Assembly (NCBI RefSeq): GCF_030268685.1
Contig: NZ_BSRQ01000002.1
Span: forward strand, 62,001 to 126,000
DNA from: Microtetraspora sp. NBRC 13810
GTDB lineage: Bacteria; Actinomycetota; Actinomycetes; Streptosporangiales; Streptosporangiaceae
DNA: 64,000 nt
Direction of reading: 5' to 3'
Shown here: in pieces, positions 8,447 through 18,220 of the stretch
How positions within the stretch are numbered: position 1 is the first letter of the stretch
Layout: each line of letters begins with the position of its first letter
Notes under the pieces: model-generated
What the model saw: only the letters and a program-made list of their open reading frames with translations
What the model was told of the DNA's origin: nothing
The model's database searches: none
Translations under genes and position numbers: made by a program

Positions 8447-8760
8447 GTCCTCCATCGGGCTTGATCCGAAACCATCTGGGCAGTCGAGAAGCGCCGCTGC
8501 CCACCCCGCCCGACCGAGGGCCACCGCCCGGCCGTGATCCTCCGCCGACGAGGCGCGGGGAAGACTGCCCGCTTCACCACGACCCATGCGGACCGAATCC
8601 CCCGCGAAACCCCCGGATGGGATCTTCTGCCTGCTCACCGCCAAGGTTTAATTCCTGAAAAAGCGTGATGCGTCTGGCGGGGACCCGCCTAACCTGGCCT
8701 TGGCCATCCTGGTAGTCCTGGGGCCACCTGATCTACCGGATTCCGTCATACCGTAACAAA

Positions 8761-9597
8761 ATGGACAGCGAGCAGTTCCTCGGTGAGTTCCTTCGCACGC
8801 GGCGCGAGCTCACCACCCCCGCGCAGGCCGGCCTGCTGGGCCTCGGCCCGCGCAGGACGCCCGGTCTGCACCGGGAAGAGGTCGCCATGCTGGCCGGCAT
8901 CAGCACCGAGTACTACATCCGGCTGGAGCGCGGCCAGGAGCGCCGCCCCTCCGAGCGGGTGGTGAACGCGCTGGTCCGGGCGCTCGACCTGGACCCGGAG
9001 GCCGCGGCGCGGCTCTACCGTCTGGCCCGGCTCCGGCGGGACGACCGGGCTCGCCGTACCGAGGCCGTCAACCCGAACCTGCTGCGGCTGATGCGATGCT
9101 CGCCGCAGAATCCGGCGCTGGTGTTCGACCGCCGCATGGACGTCCTGGCCGCCAACCCGCTGGCCACCGTGCTCTACGAGGGGCTGGAGCACACGGACAA
9201 CCTGGCCTCGATGGTCTTCCTGGATCCGGCGGCGCGCACGTTCTACCGGGACTGGGAGGACGTCGCCCGGTCCCGGGTGGCCCATCTGCGCTCGGCCGCG
9301 GGAACCGGCTCCGGCGACTCGCATCTGGGCGAGCTCGTCGGGGAGCTCAGCCACAGCGCGGACTTCCGGCGCCTGTGGGCCCGGCACGACCTGCCGCTGC
9401 GGCCCAGGGAGACCAGGCGGCTGCGGCACCGGGAGGTCGGCGACATCGTCCTCTGCGCGGAACTGTTCGACGTCACCGGCGCGCCCGGCCAGCGGCTGCT
9501 GGTGCTGCAGGCGGAGCCCGGCAGCCCGTCCGCGCACGCGCTGGCCCTGCTCGGCACGCTCTCCCTGATGACCGAGCCGGACGGCCGGGAGCGCTGA
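8761..9597 (+). CDS. XRE-family regulator with MmyB-like ligand-binding domain (paralogue 1)
   Basis: A 278-residue protein with an N-terminal helix-turn-helix of the MmyB class (RTPGLHREEVAMLAGISTEY, then YIRLERGQERRPSERVV). Its C-terminal PAS-like MmyB ligand-binding domain begins near MDVLAANPLATVLYEGLEHT. These regulators often control a neighbouring oxidoreductase or transporter, but here the neighbour is a histidine kinase. The ATG at 8761 has no Shine-Dalgarno and is immediately preceded by CCGTAACAAA, so a leaderless transcript is plausible. It is closely similar to the gene at 11167 along its whole length, including the REEVAMLAG and RRMDVLAANPL segments. Confidence 0.9.
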   Translation: MDSEQFLGEFLRTRRELTTPAQAGLLGLGPRRTPGLHREEVAMLAGISTEYYIRLERGQERRPSERVVNALVRALDLDPEAAARLYRLARLRRDDRARRTEAVNPNLLRLMRCSPQNPALVFDRRMDVLAANPLATVLYEGLEHTDNLASMVFLDPAARTFYRDWEDVARSRVAHLRSAAGTGSGDSHLGELVGELSHSADFRRLWARHDLPLRPRETRRLRHREVGDIVLCAELFDVTGAPGQRLLVLQAEPGSPSAHALALLGTLSLMTEPDGRER

Positions 9598-9644
9598 ACG
9601 ACATGACGATCTCGCGGGCGACACGCACTGTGAAAGGACCTGGG

Positions 9645-11093
9645 ATGACGCACCTGCGGTCGATCCAAGCGCGGTACACCACGACCGCCACCCTGCTCCT
9701 GATGGTCATCCTGATCGCGGTGGGCGCCAGTACCGACCTGGCGATCAGGTACCACGTCGAGGACGGCCTGTTCAGGGCCGCCGAGCGGGTGGCCAGCCAG
9801 TGGAGCGCGGCGGCGCGGCACGAGCAGGTGCCGGGCATGATCCCCGCGTCGGCCGAGATCGCCCTCGTCCAGCTCGTGGCCTCCGACGGCACGATCCTCG
9901 CGGCCAGCAGGCAGGCGCCCGGCGGCCGGCCGCTGAGCACCAGCCGGCCGCCCGCCGACGACCGCTTCCAGCGGCTGGTCGAAGGGGGCAACATGCTCAT
10001 GGCGATCCGGGTGACCCCCGCGGCGGACGCCCCGGTCGTCTACGCGGGCAGCGCGACGCCCGGCATCCTGCGCGGCCATCGCCTGGAGTACCTGCTCGCC
10101 CTGGGCATCCTGCTCCTGTCGGTGCTGGCCGCCTGGCTGGTCTGGGCCGTGGTGGGTCGTACGCTGCGGCCGGTGGCCGGGATCCGGGCGCGGATCGCGG
10201 AGATCACGGTGAGCGACCTGAGCCTGCGGGTGCCCGTCCCGCCCGGCGAGGACGAGATCGCGCAGCTCGCCCGCACCGCCAACCAGACGCTGGCCCGCCT
10301 GGAGGGCGCGGTGGAGCAGCAGCGCCAGTTCGCCGCCACCGCCTCGCACGAGCTGCGCACCCCGATCACCGGCCTGCGCATGCAGTTGGAGGAGGCGCTG
10401 CGCTACCCGGGCGAGGTCGATCCGGTCCGCTCGATGCAGGGCGCGCTGTCGGTCACCGACCGGCTGGAGGCGATCGTCAACGACCTGCTGGCGCTGGCCA
10501 GGCTGCGCGCCGCCGACCCCACGCCGCCGGAGCCGATCGACCTCGGGGAGCTCGTGTCGAAGGAGACGATGCACCCGCCGGGCACGCCGGTGGACGTCAG
10601 GACGGCGCCGGGGGTGTGGGTGCGCGGCTCCCAGATCCAGTTGATCCGGGTCCTGGGCAACCTGCTGAGCAACGCCGTACGGCATGCGGAGAGCAGGGTC
10701 ACCGTCTACGTCGAGTCGGTGGACGGCCAGGCCGTCATGGCGGTGGCGGACGACGGCGCCGGCATCGCGCCGGCCGACCGGGAACGCGTCTTCGAGCGCT
10801 TCACCCGGCTGGAGGACGGGCGGTTCCGCGACTCCGGCGGCAGCGGTCTCGGCCTGGCCATCTCCCGGGACATCGCCCGCGCCCACCACGGCACCCTGCG
10901 GATCGAGGACTCTCCGCGAGGCGCCCGGTTCGTCCTGCGGCTGCCGCTGCTGGAGGAGTCGCCGGAGTACAGCAGGAAGGCCACCGTGCGCGACGGCGTC
11001 GCGCGGGACGTCGGCGCCGCGAAGTCCTCCGCGCGCAGGATGAGGCCGCGCGCGAACGCCCGGGAGGGCCGCACCGCGACCGGCACGGGGTGA
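9645..11093 (+). CDS. Orphan membrane histidine kinase
   Basis: A 482-residue sensor kinase. TM1 is about residues 11-30 (TATLLLMVILIAVGAS), an extracytoplasmic sensor spans about 31-145, and TM2 is about 149-170. HAMP follows (RPVAGIRARIAEI), then the HisKA box ATASHELRTPITGL with the phospho-accepting His near residue 234. The ATPase has N-box NLLSNAVRHAE, G1 DDGAGIAP and G2 GGSGLGLAISRD. The C-terminal 45 residues are basic and unstructured. Start ATG 9645 is preceded by AAAGGA. No response-regulator gene adjoins it; it lies between two paralogous MmyB-type regulators, an unusual setting that suggests either an orphan kinase or non-canonical output. Confidence 0.9.
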   Translation: MTHLRSIQARYTTTATLLLMVILIAVGASTDLAIRYHVEDGLFRAAERVASQWSAAARHEQVPGMIPASAEIALVQLVASDGTILAASRQAPGGRPLSTSRPPADDRFQRLVEGGNMLMAIRVTPAADAPVVYAGSATPGILRGHRLEYLLALGILLLSVLAAWLVWAVVGRTLRPVAGIRARIAEITVSDLSLRVPVPPGEDEIAQLARTANQTLARLEGAVEQQRQFAATASHELRTPITGLRMQLEEALRYPGEVDPVRSMQGALSVTDRLEAIVNDLLALARLRAADPTPPEPIDLGELVSKETMHPPGTPVDVRTAPGVWVRGSQIQLIRVLGNLLSNAVRHAESRVTVYVESVDGQAVMAVADDGAGIAPADRERVFERFTRLEDGRFRDSGGSGLGLAISRDIARAHHGTLRIEDSPRGARFVLRLPLLEESPEYSRKATVRDGVARDVGAAKSSARRMRPRANAREGRTATGTG

Positions 11094-11115
11094 AGAGTCG
11101 CTAAAGAAAGCGACT

Positions 11116-11137
11116 GGGGGTGTTACGGACCCCCTTT
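11116..11137 (+). terminator. Hairpin terminator after the histidine kinase
   Basis: GGGGGT, a seven-base loop, then ACCCCC followed by TTT. It lies 22 bp past the kinase stop codon and just ahead of the second XRE gene, so it would separate the two transcripts. Confidence 0.6.
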
Positions 11138-11166
11138 CCCAGTAAATCCAGACATAAAGTGACGAA

Positions 11167-12042
11167 ATGGACAGCAGCGACAAGCTCCTCGGGGAGTATC
11201 TCCGCGCCCGGCGTGAGGTGACGACGCCCGTACAGGCCGGACTTCCGCTCATCGGCTCCCGCCGGACGCCCGGACTACGCCGGGAGGAGGTGGCGATGCT
11301 GGCCGGGGTGAGCGTCCACTACTACACGCGGCTGGAGCAGGGCCGCGAGCGCGGTCCCTCGGACCAGGTGCTGTCCGCGCTGGCGCGGGTCCTGCGGCTG
11401 GAGGACGAGGCCGCGCGCCACCTCTTCGAACTCGCGCACCCGGCCGCCCGGCCGCGCCACCCGGTGGACCGCCGGGAGCGGGTGAGCCCCAGCCTGCTGC
11501 GGCTGCTGGAGGGCTGGCAGCACACGCCCGCGTTCGTGGTCGGCCGCCGGATGGACGTGCTCGCCGCCAACCCGCTGGTGCGGGCCCTCTACGACGGGTT
11601 CAGCCTCCAGGACAACTGCCTGCGCATGGTGTTCCTCACTCCGGAGGCGGAGAACTTCTACCTGGACTGGGAGGAGGCCGCCGCCTGCAAGACGGCCGCG
11701 CTGCGCGCCACGGTGGGGAGCGACCACGACGACCCGCTGCTGGCGGAGCTGATCAACGAGCTCAGCGCGCACAGCCCGGCGTTCCGCCGCATGTGGGCCC
11801 GGCACGACGTGCGGAACCGCGGCTGCGAGGTCAAGCGCTTCCGGCACCCCGAGGTCGGCGAGATGCACCTGTCCGCCGAGCTGTTCACCATCTCCGGCGC
11901 CCCCGGGCAGCAGCTCGTGGTCCTGGCCGCCGAGCCGGGCAGCCCCTCCGAGCGCGCCCTGGTGAGGCTGGGCCACGTCGCCGCGGAGAAGAACGGCGCC
12001 GCGGGCGGCGGTCCCCCGGTTCCGCTGTGGACCGCCCGCTGA
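11167..12042 (+). CDS. XRE-family regulator with MmyB-like ligand-binding domain (paralogue 2)
   Basis: A 291-residue protein with the same two-part design as the gene at 8761: helix-turn-helix RTPGLRREEVAMLAGVSVHY and a C-terminal MmyB domain (RRMDVLAANPLVRALYDGFS ... SGAPGQQLVVLAAEPGSPSE). The shared blocks leave little doubt that the two arose by duplication. Its C-terminus is longer, ending with GGGPPVPLWTAR. Start ATG 11167 has no clear Shine-Dalgarno, again like its paralogue. The kinase lies between the two copies. The ligand and targets are unknown; for MmyB family members a fatty-acid-like ligand has been proposed. Confidence 0.9.
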   Translation: MDSSDKLLGEYLRARREVTTPVQAGLPLIGSRRTPGLRREEVAMLAGVSVHYYTRLEQGRERGPSDQVLSALARVLRLEDEAARHLFELAHPAARPRHPVDRRERVSPSLLRLLEGWQHTPAFVVGRRMDVLAANPLVRALYDGFSLQDNCLRMVFLTPEAENFYLDWEEAAACKTAALRATVGSDHDDPLLAELINELSAHSPAFRRMWARHDVRNRGCEVKRFRHPEVGEMHLSAELFTISGAPGQQLVVLAAEPGSPSERALVRLGHVAAEKNGAAGGGPPVPLWTAR

Positions 12043-12132
12043 TCGACCGAATCCTGCCGCTCCCTTGCCGAAGGACAAACCCCTCCAGACGTGCCCGATG
12101 CGTATCTTGAGGGCAGCGAGGGAGGGTTGGAC

Positions 12133-13959
12133 ATGACGGCTGAGGAGTTCGGCCGCGCCGGCTCCCGGTACCTACCGATCGGGGAGCACGGGCTGATCGG
12201 CGACCTGCGGACCGTCGCTCTCGTCGGCACCGACGGCACCATCGACTGGTACTGCTGCCCCCGGTTCGACGCGCCCAGCGTGTTCGGCGCGATCCTGGAC
12301 GCCGAGCGCGGCGGCGCGTTCGAGCTGGCCCCTGAGGTGCCCGCGGGCACCAAGCAGTTCTACTTCCCCGACACCAACGTGCTGATCACCCGGTTCTCCG
12401 CCGCCGACGGGGTCGGCGAGGTCCAGGACTTCATGCCGATCGTGGACGACTCCCGGGAGATCGACCGGCACCGGCTGATCAGGCGGGTCGTGTGCGTGCG
12501 CGGGACGCTGCCGTTCCGGGCCCGCGTCGCCCCCCGGTTCGACTACGGGAGGCGGCCGCACACCCTGCGGGTGCACGAGGGGCACGCGGAGTTCGAGGCG
12601 TCCTCGCTCGCGCTCACCCTGACCTCCACCGTGCCGCTGGAGTCCGACGGGCGGGACGTGCGGGCGCGGTTCAAGCTCAGCGAGGGCGAGGTCGCCGTCT
12701 TCGCCCTGGACCGGACGGGCAACGGCGTCGAGATGCGGTCGTGCGCGTTCGAGGAGGCGGAGGAGCAGTTCACCGCCACCGTACGGTACTGGCGGCACTG
12801 GCTGGCCGCCTCCCGGTACCGCGGCAGGTGGCGCGAGGTGGTCCACCGTTCCGCGCTCACGCTGAAGCTCCTCACCTACGCGCCGAGCGGCGGGATCGTC
12901 GCCGCCCCCACCACCAGCCTGCCCGAGCAGATCGGCGGCGGCCGGAACTGGGACTACCGGTACGTGTGGATCCGCGACGCCGCCTTCTGCGTGTACGCGC
13001 TGCTGCGGCTGGGCTTCACCGAGGAGGCGGACGCCTTCATGACCTTCCTGTCCCAGCACGTCACCCTGGACGACGGCGGCCCCTCCGGCCCGTTGCAGAT
13101 CATGTACGGCATCGACGGCCGCAACGACCTGCCCGAGTACGAGCTGCCGCACCTGGAGGGCTACGCGGGCTCCGCGCCGGTCCGGGTCGGGAACGCGGCC
13201 GTCGGCCAGTTGCAGCTGGACGTCTACGGCGCGCTCATCGACTCCATCTACCTCTATGACAAATGGTGCCGCCCGATCTCCAGCGACCGCTGGGACGAGC
13301 TGTGCATCCTCGTGGAGTGGGTGTGCCAGAACTGGGACCGGCCGGACGAGGGCATCTGGGAGACGCGCGGCGGGCGCAGGGACTTCGTGTACTCGCGGCT
13401 GATGTGCTGGGTCGCGATCGAGCGGGCCATCCGGATGGCCACCCGGCGCGGGCTGCCCGGCGACCTCAACCGCTGGCGCGACGCGCGCGACGCGATCTAC
13501 CGCCAGATCATGCGGCGCGGCTGGTCCCGGACGCTGAACGCGTTCGTCCAGCAGTTCGACGCGGACATCCTGGACGCCTCCGTGCTGATGATGCCGATGG
13601 CGAAGTTCGTCGCCCCCACCGACCCGAAGTGGCTGTCCACCCTCGACGCGCTCGGCAACGGCCTGGTCTCCGACTCGCTGGTCTACCGCTACGACCCCAT
13701 GGTGAGCCCGGACGGCCTCCAGGGTGCGGAGGGCACCTTCTCCATCTGCTCCTTCTGGTACGTCGAGGCGCTGGCCCGCGCCGGACGGGTGGACGAGGCC
13801 CGGCTGGCCTTCGAGAAGATGCTGACCTACGCCAACCACCTGGGCCTGTACGCGGAGGAGATCGGGCGCACCGGCGAGCAGCTCGGCAACTTCCCGCAGG
13901 CGTTCACCCACCTGGCGCTGATCAGCGCCGCGTTCAACCTCGACCAGGCGCTCGGCTAG
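12133..13959 (+). CDS. GH15 family trehalase-like / glucoamylase-type hydrolase
   Basis: A 608-residue cytosolic enzyme without a signal peptide. The N-terminal trehalase-like beta-sandwich domain starts with YLPIGEHGLIGDLRTVALVG and TDGTIDWYCCPRFDAPSVFG. The C-terminal (alpha/alpha)6 GH15 domain shows GGRNWDYRYVWIRDAAFCVY (substrate site) and QGAEGTFSICSFWYVEALAR with the conserved Glu. This architecture is shared with mycobacterial GH15 alpha,alpha-trehalases, so trehalose hydrolysis is the best guess, though related proteins act on other alpha-glucosides. GGAGGG lies 7 bp before ATG 12133. The gene stands alone. Confidence 0.9.
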   Translation: MTAEEFGRAGSRYLPIGEHGLIGDLRTVALVGTDGTIDWYCCPRFDAPSVFGAILDAERGGAFELAPEVPAGTKQFYFPDTNVLITRFSAADGVGEVQDFMPIVDDSREIDRHRLIRRVVCVRGTLPFRARVAPRFDYGRRPHTLRVHEGHAEFEASSLALTLTSTVPLESDGRDVRARFKLSEGEVAVFALDRTGNGVEMRSCAFEEAEEQFTATVRYWRHWLAASRYRGRWREVVHRSALTLKLLTYAPSGGIVAAPTTSLPEQIGGGRNWDYRYVWIRDAAFCVYALLRLGFTEEADAFMTFLSQHVTLDDGGPSGPLQIMYGIDGRNDLPEYELPHLEGYAGSAPVRVGNAAVGQLQLDVYGALIDSIYLYDKWCRPISSDRWDELCILVEWVCQNWDRPDEGIWETRGGRRDFVYSRLMCWVAIERAIRMATRRGLPGDLNRWRDARDAIYRQIMRRGWSRTLNAFVQQFDADILDASVLMMPMAKFVAPTDPKWLSTLDALGNGLVSDSLVYRYDPMVSPDGLQGAEGTFSICSFWYVEALARAGRVDEARLAFEKMLTYANHLGLYAEEIGRTGEQLGNFPQAFTHLALISAAFNLDQALG

Positions 13960-14054
13960 CCGTGCGCAGCTCCAAGAATCCGGTCGCACCGGGGCACTCC
14001 GGGCAGGAGGCCGCCGTATTGTCTAGGCAGCCGCCGATCTCCCGAGGAGTCCCC

Positions 14055-14678
14055 ATGGCCACGCCCGTCGTCCACTCGCTGAGGGAGCAGATCCGCGAGT
14101 TCATCGTGGACGGGATCGTGAGCGGGCGATGGAAGCCGGGCGAGCGCATCGTCGAACGGCGGATCGCCGGCGAGCTGGAGGTCAGCCAGACCCCCGTACG
14201 GGAGGCGTTGCGCGAGCTGGAGGCCCTGCGGCTGATCGAGTCGGCGCCGAACAAGGGCGTGCGGGTGCGCAACCTCACCGCGGCCGACCTGGAGGAGATC
14301 TATCCGGTGCGGGCCGGCCTGGAGCAGATCGCCGCCGAGCTGGCCGCGCCCAGGCTGGGCGCGGACGTCTCCGTCCTGGAGCCGGCGGTCACCGCGCTCT
14401 ACGAGGCCGACCGGGCCGGCGACGCCGAGGCCCAGGTGCGGCACACGGTCGCCTTCCACCGGGAGCTGGTGCGAGCCTCGGGCAACAGCGTGCTGCTGCA
14501 CACCTGGGAGTCGCTCGGCATCGAGGTGTGGACGGCGCTGTCCATCCGCTGGCTGGGCACCTACCAGCAGTCGTACGCCGAGGAGCACGAGGCGGTGGTC
14601 GAGGCGTTCCGGCGGCACGACCCCCGGGTGGGCGAGCTGGTCAAGGAGCACGTGCTCAACTGCGCCCCCCGCACATGA
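14055..14678 (+). CDS. GntR-family (FadR/FCD subfamily) regulator
   Basis: A 207-residue repressor-type protein. The winged helix is at residues 8-75 (LREQIREFIVDGIVSGRWKP ... ELEVSQTPVREALRELEALR) and the FCD effector domain occupies residues 85-200, with conserved AFHRELVRASGN carrying candidate metal-binding His residues. FCD proteins bind carboxylic acids; E. coli PdhR, which controls aceE by sensing pyruvate, belongs to this class. The gene ends 200 bp before aceE on the same strand, and the gap contains two inverted repeats. Control of aceE by this protein is therefore a good inference. GAGGAG precedes ATG 14055. Confidence 0.9.
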   Translation: MATPVVHSLREQIREFIVDGIVSGRWKPGERIVERRIAGELEVSQTPVREALRELEALRLIESAPNKGVRVRNLTAADLEEIYPVRAGLEQIAAELAAPRLGADVSVLEPAVTALYEADRAGDAEAQVRHTVAFHRELVRASGNSVLLHTWESLGIEVWTALSIRWLGTYQQSYAEEHEAVVEAFRRHDPRVGELVKEHVLNCAPRT

Positions 14679-14735
14679 TCGACAGAGGGTCTTGGTACTT
14701 TCGTTGCCCGGACAAGAATTTCCGTTTGTCCGTTT

Positions 14736-14752
14736 TGATCGATCATCGATCA
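14736..14752. promoter_or_regulatory. Perfect palindrome inside the probable aceE promoter
   Basis: TGATCGAT-C-ATCGATCA, with 8-bp perfect arms around one base. It begins inside a plausible -35 (TTGATC, 14735-14740) and fills the spacer up to a plausible -10 (TAGAGT, 14757-14762; 16-bp spacing). A protein bound here would block the promoter. The adjacent GntR protein is the obvious candidate. Confidence 0.6.
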
Positions 14753-14789
14753 GATCTAGAGTAGGGAGCGGGCCCACCCGGCCCAGCCC

Positions 14790-14807
14790 TGTCCTGGTGA
14801 CAGGACA
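14790..14807. promoter_or_regulatory. Inverted repeat in the aceE leader
   Basis: TGTCCTG-GTGA-CAGGACA: perfect 7-bp arms with a 4-bp centre, about 30 bp downstream of the proposed -10. It could be a second operator or an RNA hairpin in the 5' leader of aceE. Confidence 0.5.
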
Positions 14808-14878
14808 CACCTTTCTCACCGTCTCACCGGCCCGCCCACCCCGGCGGGACGGCCCGGACCAGTCGGAAGGCGGCCTCC

Positions 14879-17554
14879 ATGACCGACGCCACGCGCAAGC
14901 AGCCGAGCGGGCTCGACCAACTCCCCGATCGCGATCCCGAGGAGACCGCCGAGTGGGCCGCCTCGCTCGACGCCGTCGCCGCGGCCGCCGGGCCGCACCG
15001 CGCTTCGTACCTGATGCGTCGCACCCTTGAGCACGCCGAGGGCATCGGCCTCGACCTGCCCCGGCTGGTGGAGACCGACTACGTCAACACCATCCCGACG
15101 GCCGCCGAGCCGGACATCCCCGGCGACGCCGAGCTGGAGCGGCGCGTCACCGCCTGGAACCGGTGGAACGCGGCGGCCATGGTGACCCGCGGCAGCCGTT
15201 ACGGGCTGGGCGGGCACATCGCCACCTACGCCTCGGCCGCGTGGCTGTACGAGATCGGCTTCCAGCACTTCTTCCGCGGCAAGGAGGCCGACGGGTCCGG
15301 CGACCAGCTCTACATCCAGGGCCACGCCTCCCCCGGCGTCTACGCCCGCGCGTTCCTCGACGGGCGGCTCTCCGAGGGCCACCTCGACCGTTTCCGCCAG
15401 GAGACGGGCGGCGACGGCCTGCCCTCCTACCCGCATCCGCGCCGGCTGCCGTGGCTGTGGGAGTTCGCCACCGTGTCGATGGGCCTCGGCCCGCTGTCCG
15501 CGATCTACCAGGCGCGGTTCAACCGCTATCTGGAGCACCGCGGCATCAAGGACACCTCGGGCTCGCGCGTGTGGGCGTTCCTCGGCGACGGCGAGATGGA
15601 CGAGCCGGAGTCGACCGCCGCGCTCGCCCTGGCCGGCCGGGAGCGGCTGGACAACCTCACCTTCGTGATCAACTGCAACCTGCAGCGGCTGGACGGGCCG
15701 GTACGCGCCAACTTCAAGATCGTCCAGGAGCTGGAGGCGCAGTTCCGCGCCGCGGGGTGGAACGTCGTCAAGGCGCTCTGGGGCACCGCGTGGGACGATC
15801 TGTTCGCCCTCGACACCACCGGCGCGCTGGCCAGGCGGCTGCGCGAGATCCCCGACGGCCAGTTCCAGACGTACGCGACCCGTGACGTCGCCTACATCCG
15901 CGAGCACTTCTTCGGCGCCTCCAGCGAGCTGGCCGAGATGTCGAGGGTGCTGACCGACGCGCAGATCGACGAGTGCTTCCACACCTCCCGGGCCGGCCAC
16001 GAGCCGCGCAAGGTGTACGCCGCCTACCGCGCCGCCGTCGAGCACAAGGGCGCGCCGACGGTGATCCTCGCCCAGACGGTCAAGGGCCACACGCTCGGCG
16101 CGGGCTTCGAGTCGCGCAACGCCAACCACCAGATGAAGAAGCTGACCGCCAAGGAGTTCCGCGTCCTGCGCGACGTGCTGGAGCTGCCGATCCCGGACAG
16201 CGCGCTGGCCGGCGACCTGATGCCCTACGCGCACCCGGGCGCCGGCTCGCCCGAGGTCCGCTACCTGCACGAGCGCCGGGCCGCGCTGGGCGGCCCCGCC
16301 CCGGCCCGCTCGGTGCACCCGGTCGCGCTGCCCGAGCCGGCCGCCAAACCGTTCGAGACCCTGGCCAAGGGGTCGGGCGGCCAGGAGATCGCCACCACGA
16401 TGGCCTTCGTCCGGCTGGTCAAGGACCTCATGCGGGACAAGGAGACCGGCAGGCGGTGGGTGCCGATCGTGCCGGACGAGGCGCGCACCTTCGGCATGGA
16501 GTCGCTCTTCCCGACCGCCGGGATCTACTCCCCGCTCGGCCAGACCTACGACCCGGTGGACCGGGACATGCTCCTCTACTACAAGGAAGCCCGCGACGGG
16601 CAGATCCTGCACGAGGGCATCACCGAGGCCGGTTCGATGGCCGACTTCACCGCCGCCGCGACGTCGTACTCGACGCACGGCGAGCCGATGATCCCGTTCT
16701 ACATCTTCTACTCGATGTTCGGCTGGCAGCGGACCGCCGACCAGATGTGGGCGGTCGCCGACCAGCTCGGCCGCGGCTTCCTCATCGGCGCCACGGCCGG
16801 CCGTACGACGATGACCGGCGAGGGCGTGCAGCACGCGGACGGCCACTCGCACCTGATCGCCGCCACCAACCCGGCGGCGGTCGCCTACGACCCGGCCTTC
16901 GCCTACGAGGTGGGCGTGATCGTGCGCGACGGCCTGCGCCGGATGTACGGCCCGCAGGCGGAGGACGTCTTCTACTACCTCACGGTCTACAACGAGACCA
17001 AGGTGCAGCCGCCGATGCCGGAGCGGGCGGATGTCGAGGAGGGCATCCTCAAGGGGCTCTACCGCTACAAGGAGAGCGAGGGGCTGCCCGACGACGCCCC
17101 GCGCCTCCAGCTTCTCGCCTCCGGCACCGCCATCCACTGGATCCTGGAGGCGCAGGAGCTTCTCGCCGCCGACTGGGGGGTGGCCGCCGACGTGTGGTCC
17201 GCCACCTCCTGGAGCGAGCTGCGCCGCGACGCGCTGGCCTGCGACGCCGCGCAGCTGCGCGGCGAGGAGCGGGTGCCCTACGTGACCCGCGTGCTGGAGG
17301 GCGCGCCCGGCCCGGTCCTCGCGGTGAGCGACTGGATGCGCGCGGTCCCCGACCAGATCGGCCAGTGGGTGCCGCAGGACTGGAGCTCCATCGGCACGGA
17401 CGGCTTCGGCCTCTCCGACACCCGTGAGGCGGCCCGCCGGTACTTCGGCGTGGACCCGCAGTCGGTGGTGGTCGCGGCGCTCGCCGCCCTCGCCAAGCGC
17501 GGTGACGTCAAGGCGGAGACCGTCCAGGAGGCCCGCGAGCGGTACGCCCTGTGA
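14879..17554 (+). CDS. aceE: Pyruvate dehydrogenase E1 component, homodimeric type
   Basis: The 891-residue product is full length for AceE. It decarboxylates pyruvate using thiamine diphosphate and transfers the acetyl group to the E2 lipoyl domain. Visible signatures are [37 protein letters not shown], the TPP/Mg motif [10 protein letters not shown] ending in [13 protein letters not shown], and the pyrimidine-binding domain with [20 protein letters not shown] and [20 protein letters not shown]. The stretch [17 protein letters not shown] is also characteristic. E2 and E3 genes are not adjacent, which is usual in actinobacteria. ATG 14879 has a weak ribosome site (GGAAGGCGG). A GntR regulator gene precedes it and its promoter carries a palindrome. 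Confidence 0.97.
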   Translation: MTDATRKQPSGLDQLPDRDPEETAEWAASLDAVAAAAGPHRASYLMRRTLEHAEGIGLDLPRLVETDYVNTIPTAAEPDIPGDAELERRVTAWNRWNAAAMVTRGSRYGLGGHIATYASAAWLYEIGFQHFFRGKEADGSGDQLYIQGHASPGVYARAFLDGRLSEGHLDRFRQETGGDGLPSYPHPRRLPWLWEFATVSMGLGPLSAIYQARFNRYLEHRGIKDTSGSRVWAFLGDGEMDEPESTAALALAGRERLDNLTFVINCNLQRLDGPVRANFKIVQELEAQFRAAGWNVVKALWGTAWDDLFALDTTGALARRLREIPDGQFQTYATRDVAYIREHFFGASSELAEMSRVLTDAQIDECFHTSRAGHEPRKVYAAYRAAVEHKGAPTVILAQTVKGHTLGAGFESRNANHQMKKLTAKEFRVLRDVLELPIPDSALAGDLMPYAHPGAGSPEVRYLHERRAALGGPAPARSVHPVALPEPAAKPFETLAKGSGGQEIATTMAFVRLVKDLMRDKETGRRWVPIVPDEARTFGMESLFPTAGIYSPLGQTYDPVDRDMLLYYKEARDGQILHEGITEAGSMADFTAAATSYSTHGEPMIPFYIFYSMFGWQRTADQMWAVADQLGRGFLIGATAGRTTMTGEGVQHADGHSHLIAATNPAAVAYDPAFAYEVGVIVRDGLRRMYGPQAEDVFYYLTVYNETKVQPPMPERADVEEGILKGLYRYKESEGLPDDAPRLQLLASGTAIHWILEAQELLAADWGVAADVWSATSWSELRRDALACDAAQLRGEERVPYVTRVLEGAPGPVLAVSDWMRAVPDQIGQWVPQDWSSIGTDGFGLSDTREAARRYFGVDPQSVVVAALAALAKRGDVKAETVQEARERYAL

Positions 17555-17601
17555 TCCCCGGCCGGTGATCCCCGGTCGCTGATCCTCGGGGAGTCGGCGA
17601 C

Positions 17602-17627
17602 GGCCGCCCGCGTGTTCGCGGGCGGCC
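17602..17627. terminator. Strong bidirectional hairpin terminator
   Basis: GGCCGCCCGCG and CGCGGGCGGCC form a perfect 11-bp stem with loop TGTT, between aceE (+) and the convergent ATPase gene (-). Confidence 0.75.
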
Positions 17628-17651
17628 TCGCCGGTCAGGGCGCCGGGCAGG

Positions 17652-18083
17652 TCATCGTGCCAGGGCGACGGACTGCGTCCACCAGACGACCTTGCCGAAT
17701 CCCACGGGGGCGGGCTGGCAACCCCATTCCCTGGCCAGCGCGTCCACGATGGTCATGCCCCGATGGCACTCGTCGTCATCCGTCGCGTGCACCAGGCGGG
17801 GCGGACGGGGATCAGGGTCGCTGATCTCGAAGCGCAGCGTGCCGGCCGCCAGGACGATCGCGACGTGCAGGAAGCCGGTGCGCCGCAGCTCGGGGTGGAC
17901 GTGCCTGACGGCGTTGGTCACGACCTCCGAGGTGATCAGCATGGCATCGCCGACGCCCTCCCTCTCCACCTCCCAGAAGAAGAGGATCTCCTCCACGGCC
18001 CGGCGCGCGCCGGACGGGGCGAAGCCGTCCAGGTGCCACTCGTAGCACGCGTACCGTTCCTGTAGCACGTTGTTCATCACCAC
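17652..18083 (-). CDS. RsbW-like ATP-binding protein (HATPase_c_2; anti-sigma/SpoIIAB fold)
   Basis: A 143-residue GHKL ATPase of the short actinobacterial type. The N-box is LITSEVVTNAVRHVHPEL, the G1 box EISDPDPRPP, and the ATP lid region GMTIVDALAREWGCQP; the ending GKVVWWTQ is also typical. Proteins of this class are anti-sigma or signalling kinases that phosphorylate STAS-domain antagonists, but no sigma or STAS gene lies nearby, so its partner is unknown. The start could be the GTG at 18083 or the ATG six bases later (18077). It is one of two such ATPases in the window (the other is at 36164). Confidence 0.85.
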   Translation of the reverse strand: MVMNNVLQERYACYEWHLDGFAPSGARRAVEEILFFWEVEREGVGDAMLITSEVVTNAVRHVHPELRRTGFLHVAIVLAAGTLRFEISDPDPRPPRLVHATDDDECHRGMTIVDALAREWGCQPAPVGFGKVVWWTQSVALAR

Positions 18084-18220
18084 CGCCGCCAGCCGTCCGC
18101 ACCGTTCACCGTCGTGTCTCCGATGCTAGGCCGACCTGCGCCGCGGCCCGGGTTTCTGTTTGCACAGTGAAAGGGCCATCCGGTTTCCCATTGGGGAGTG
18201 AAAGACGGCGGCGGGATCCG

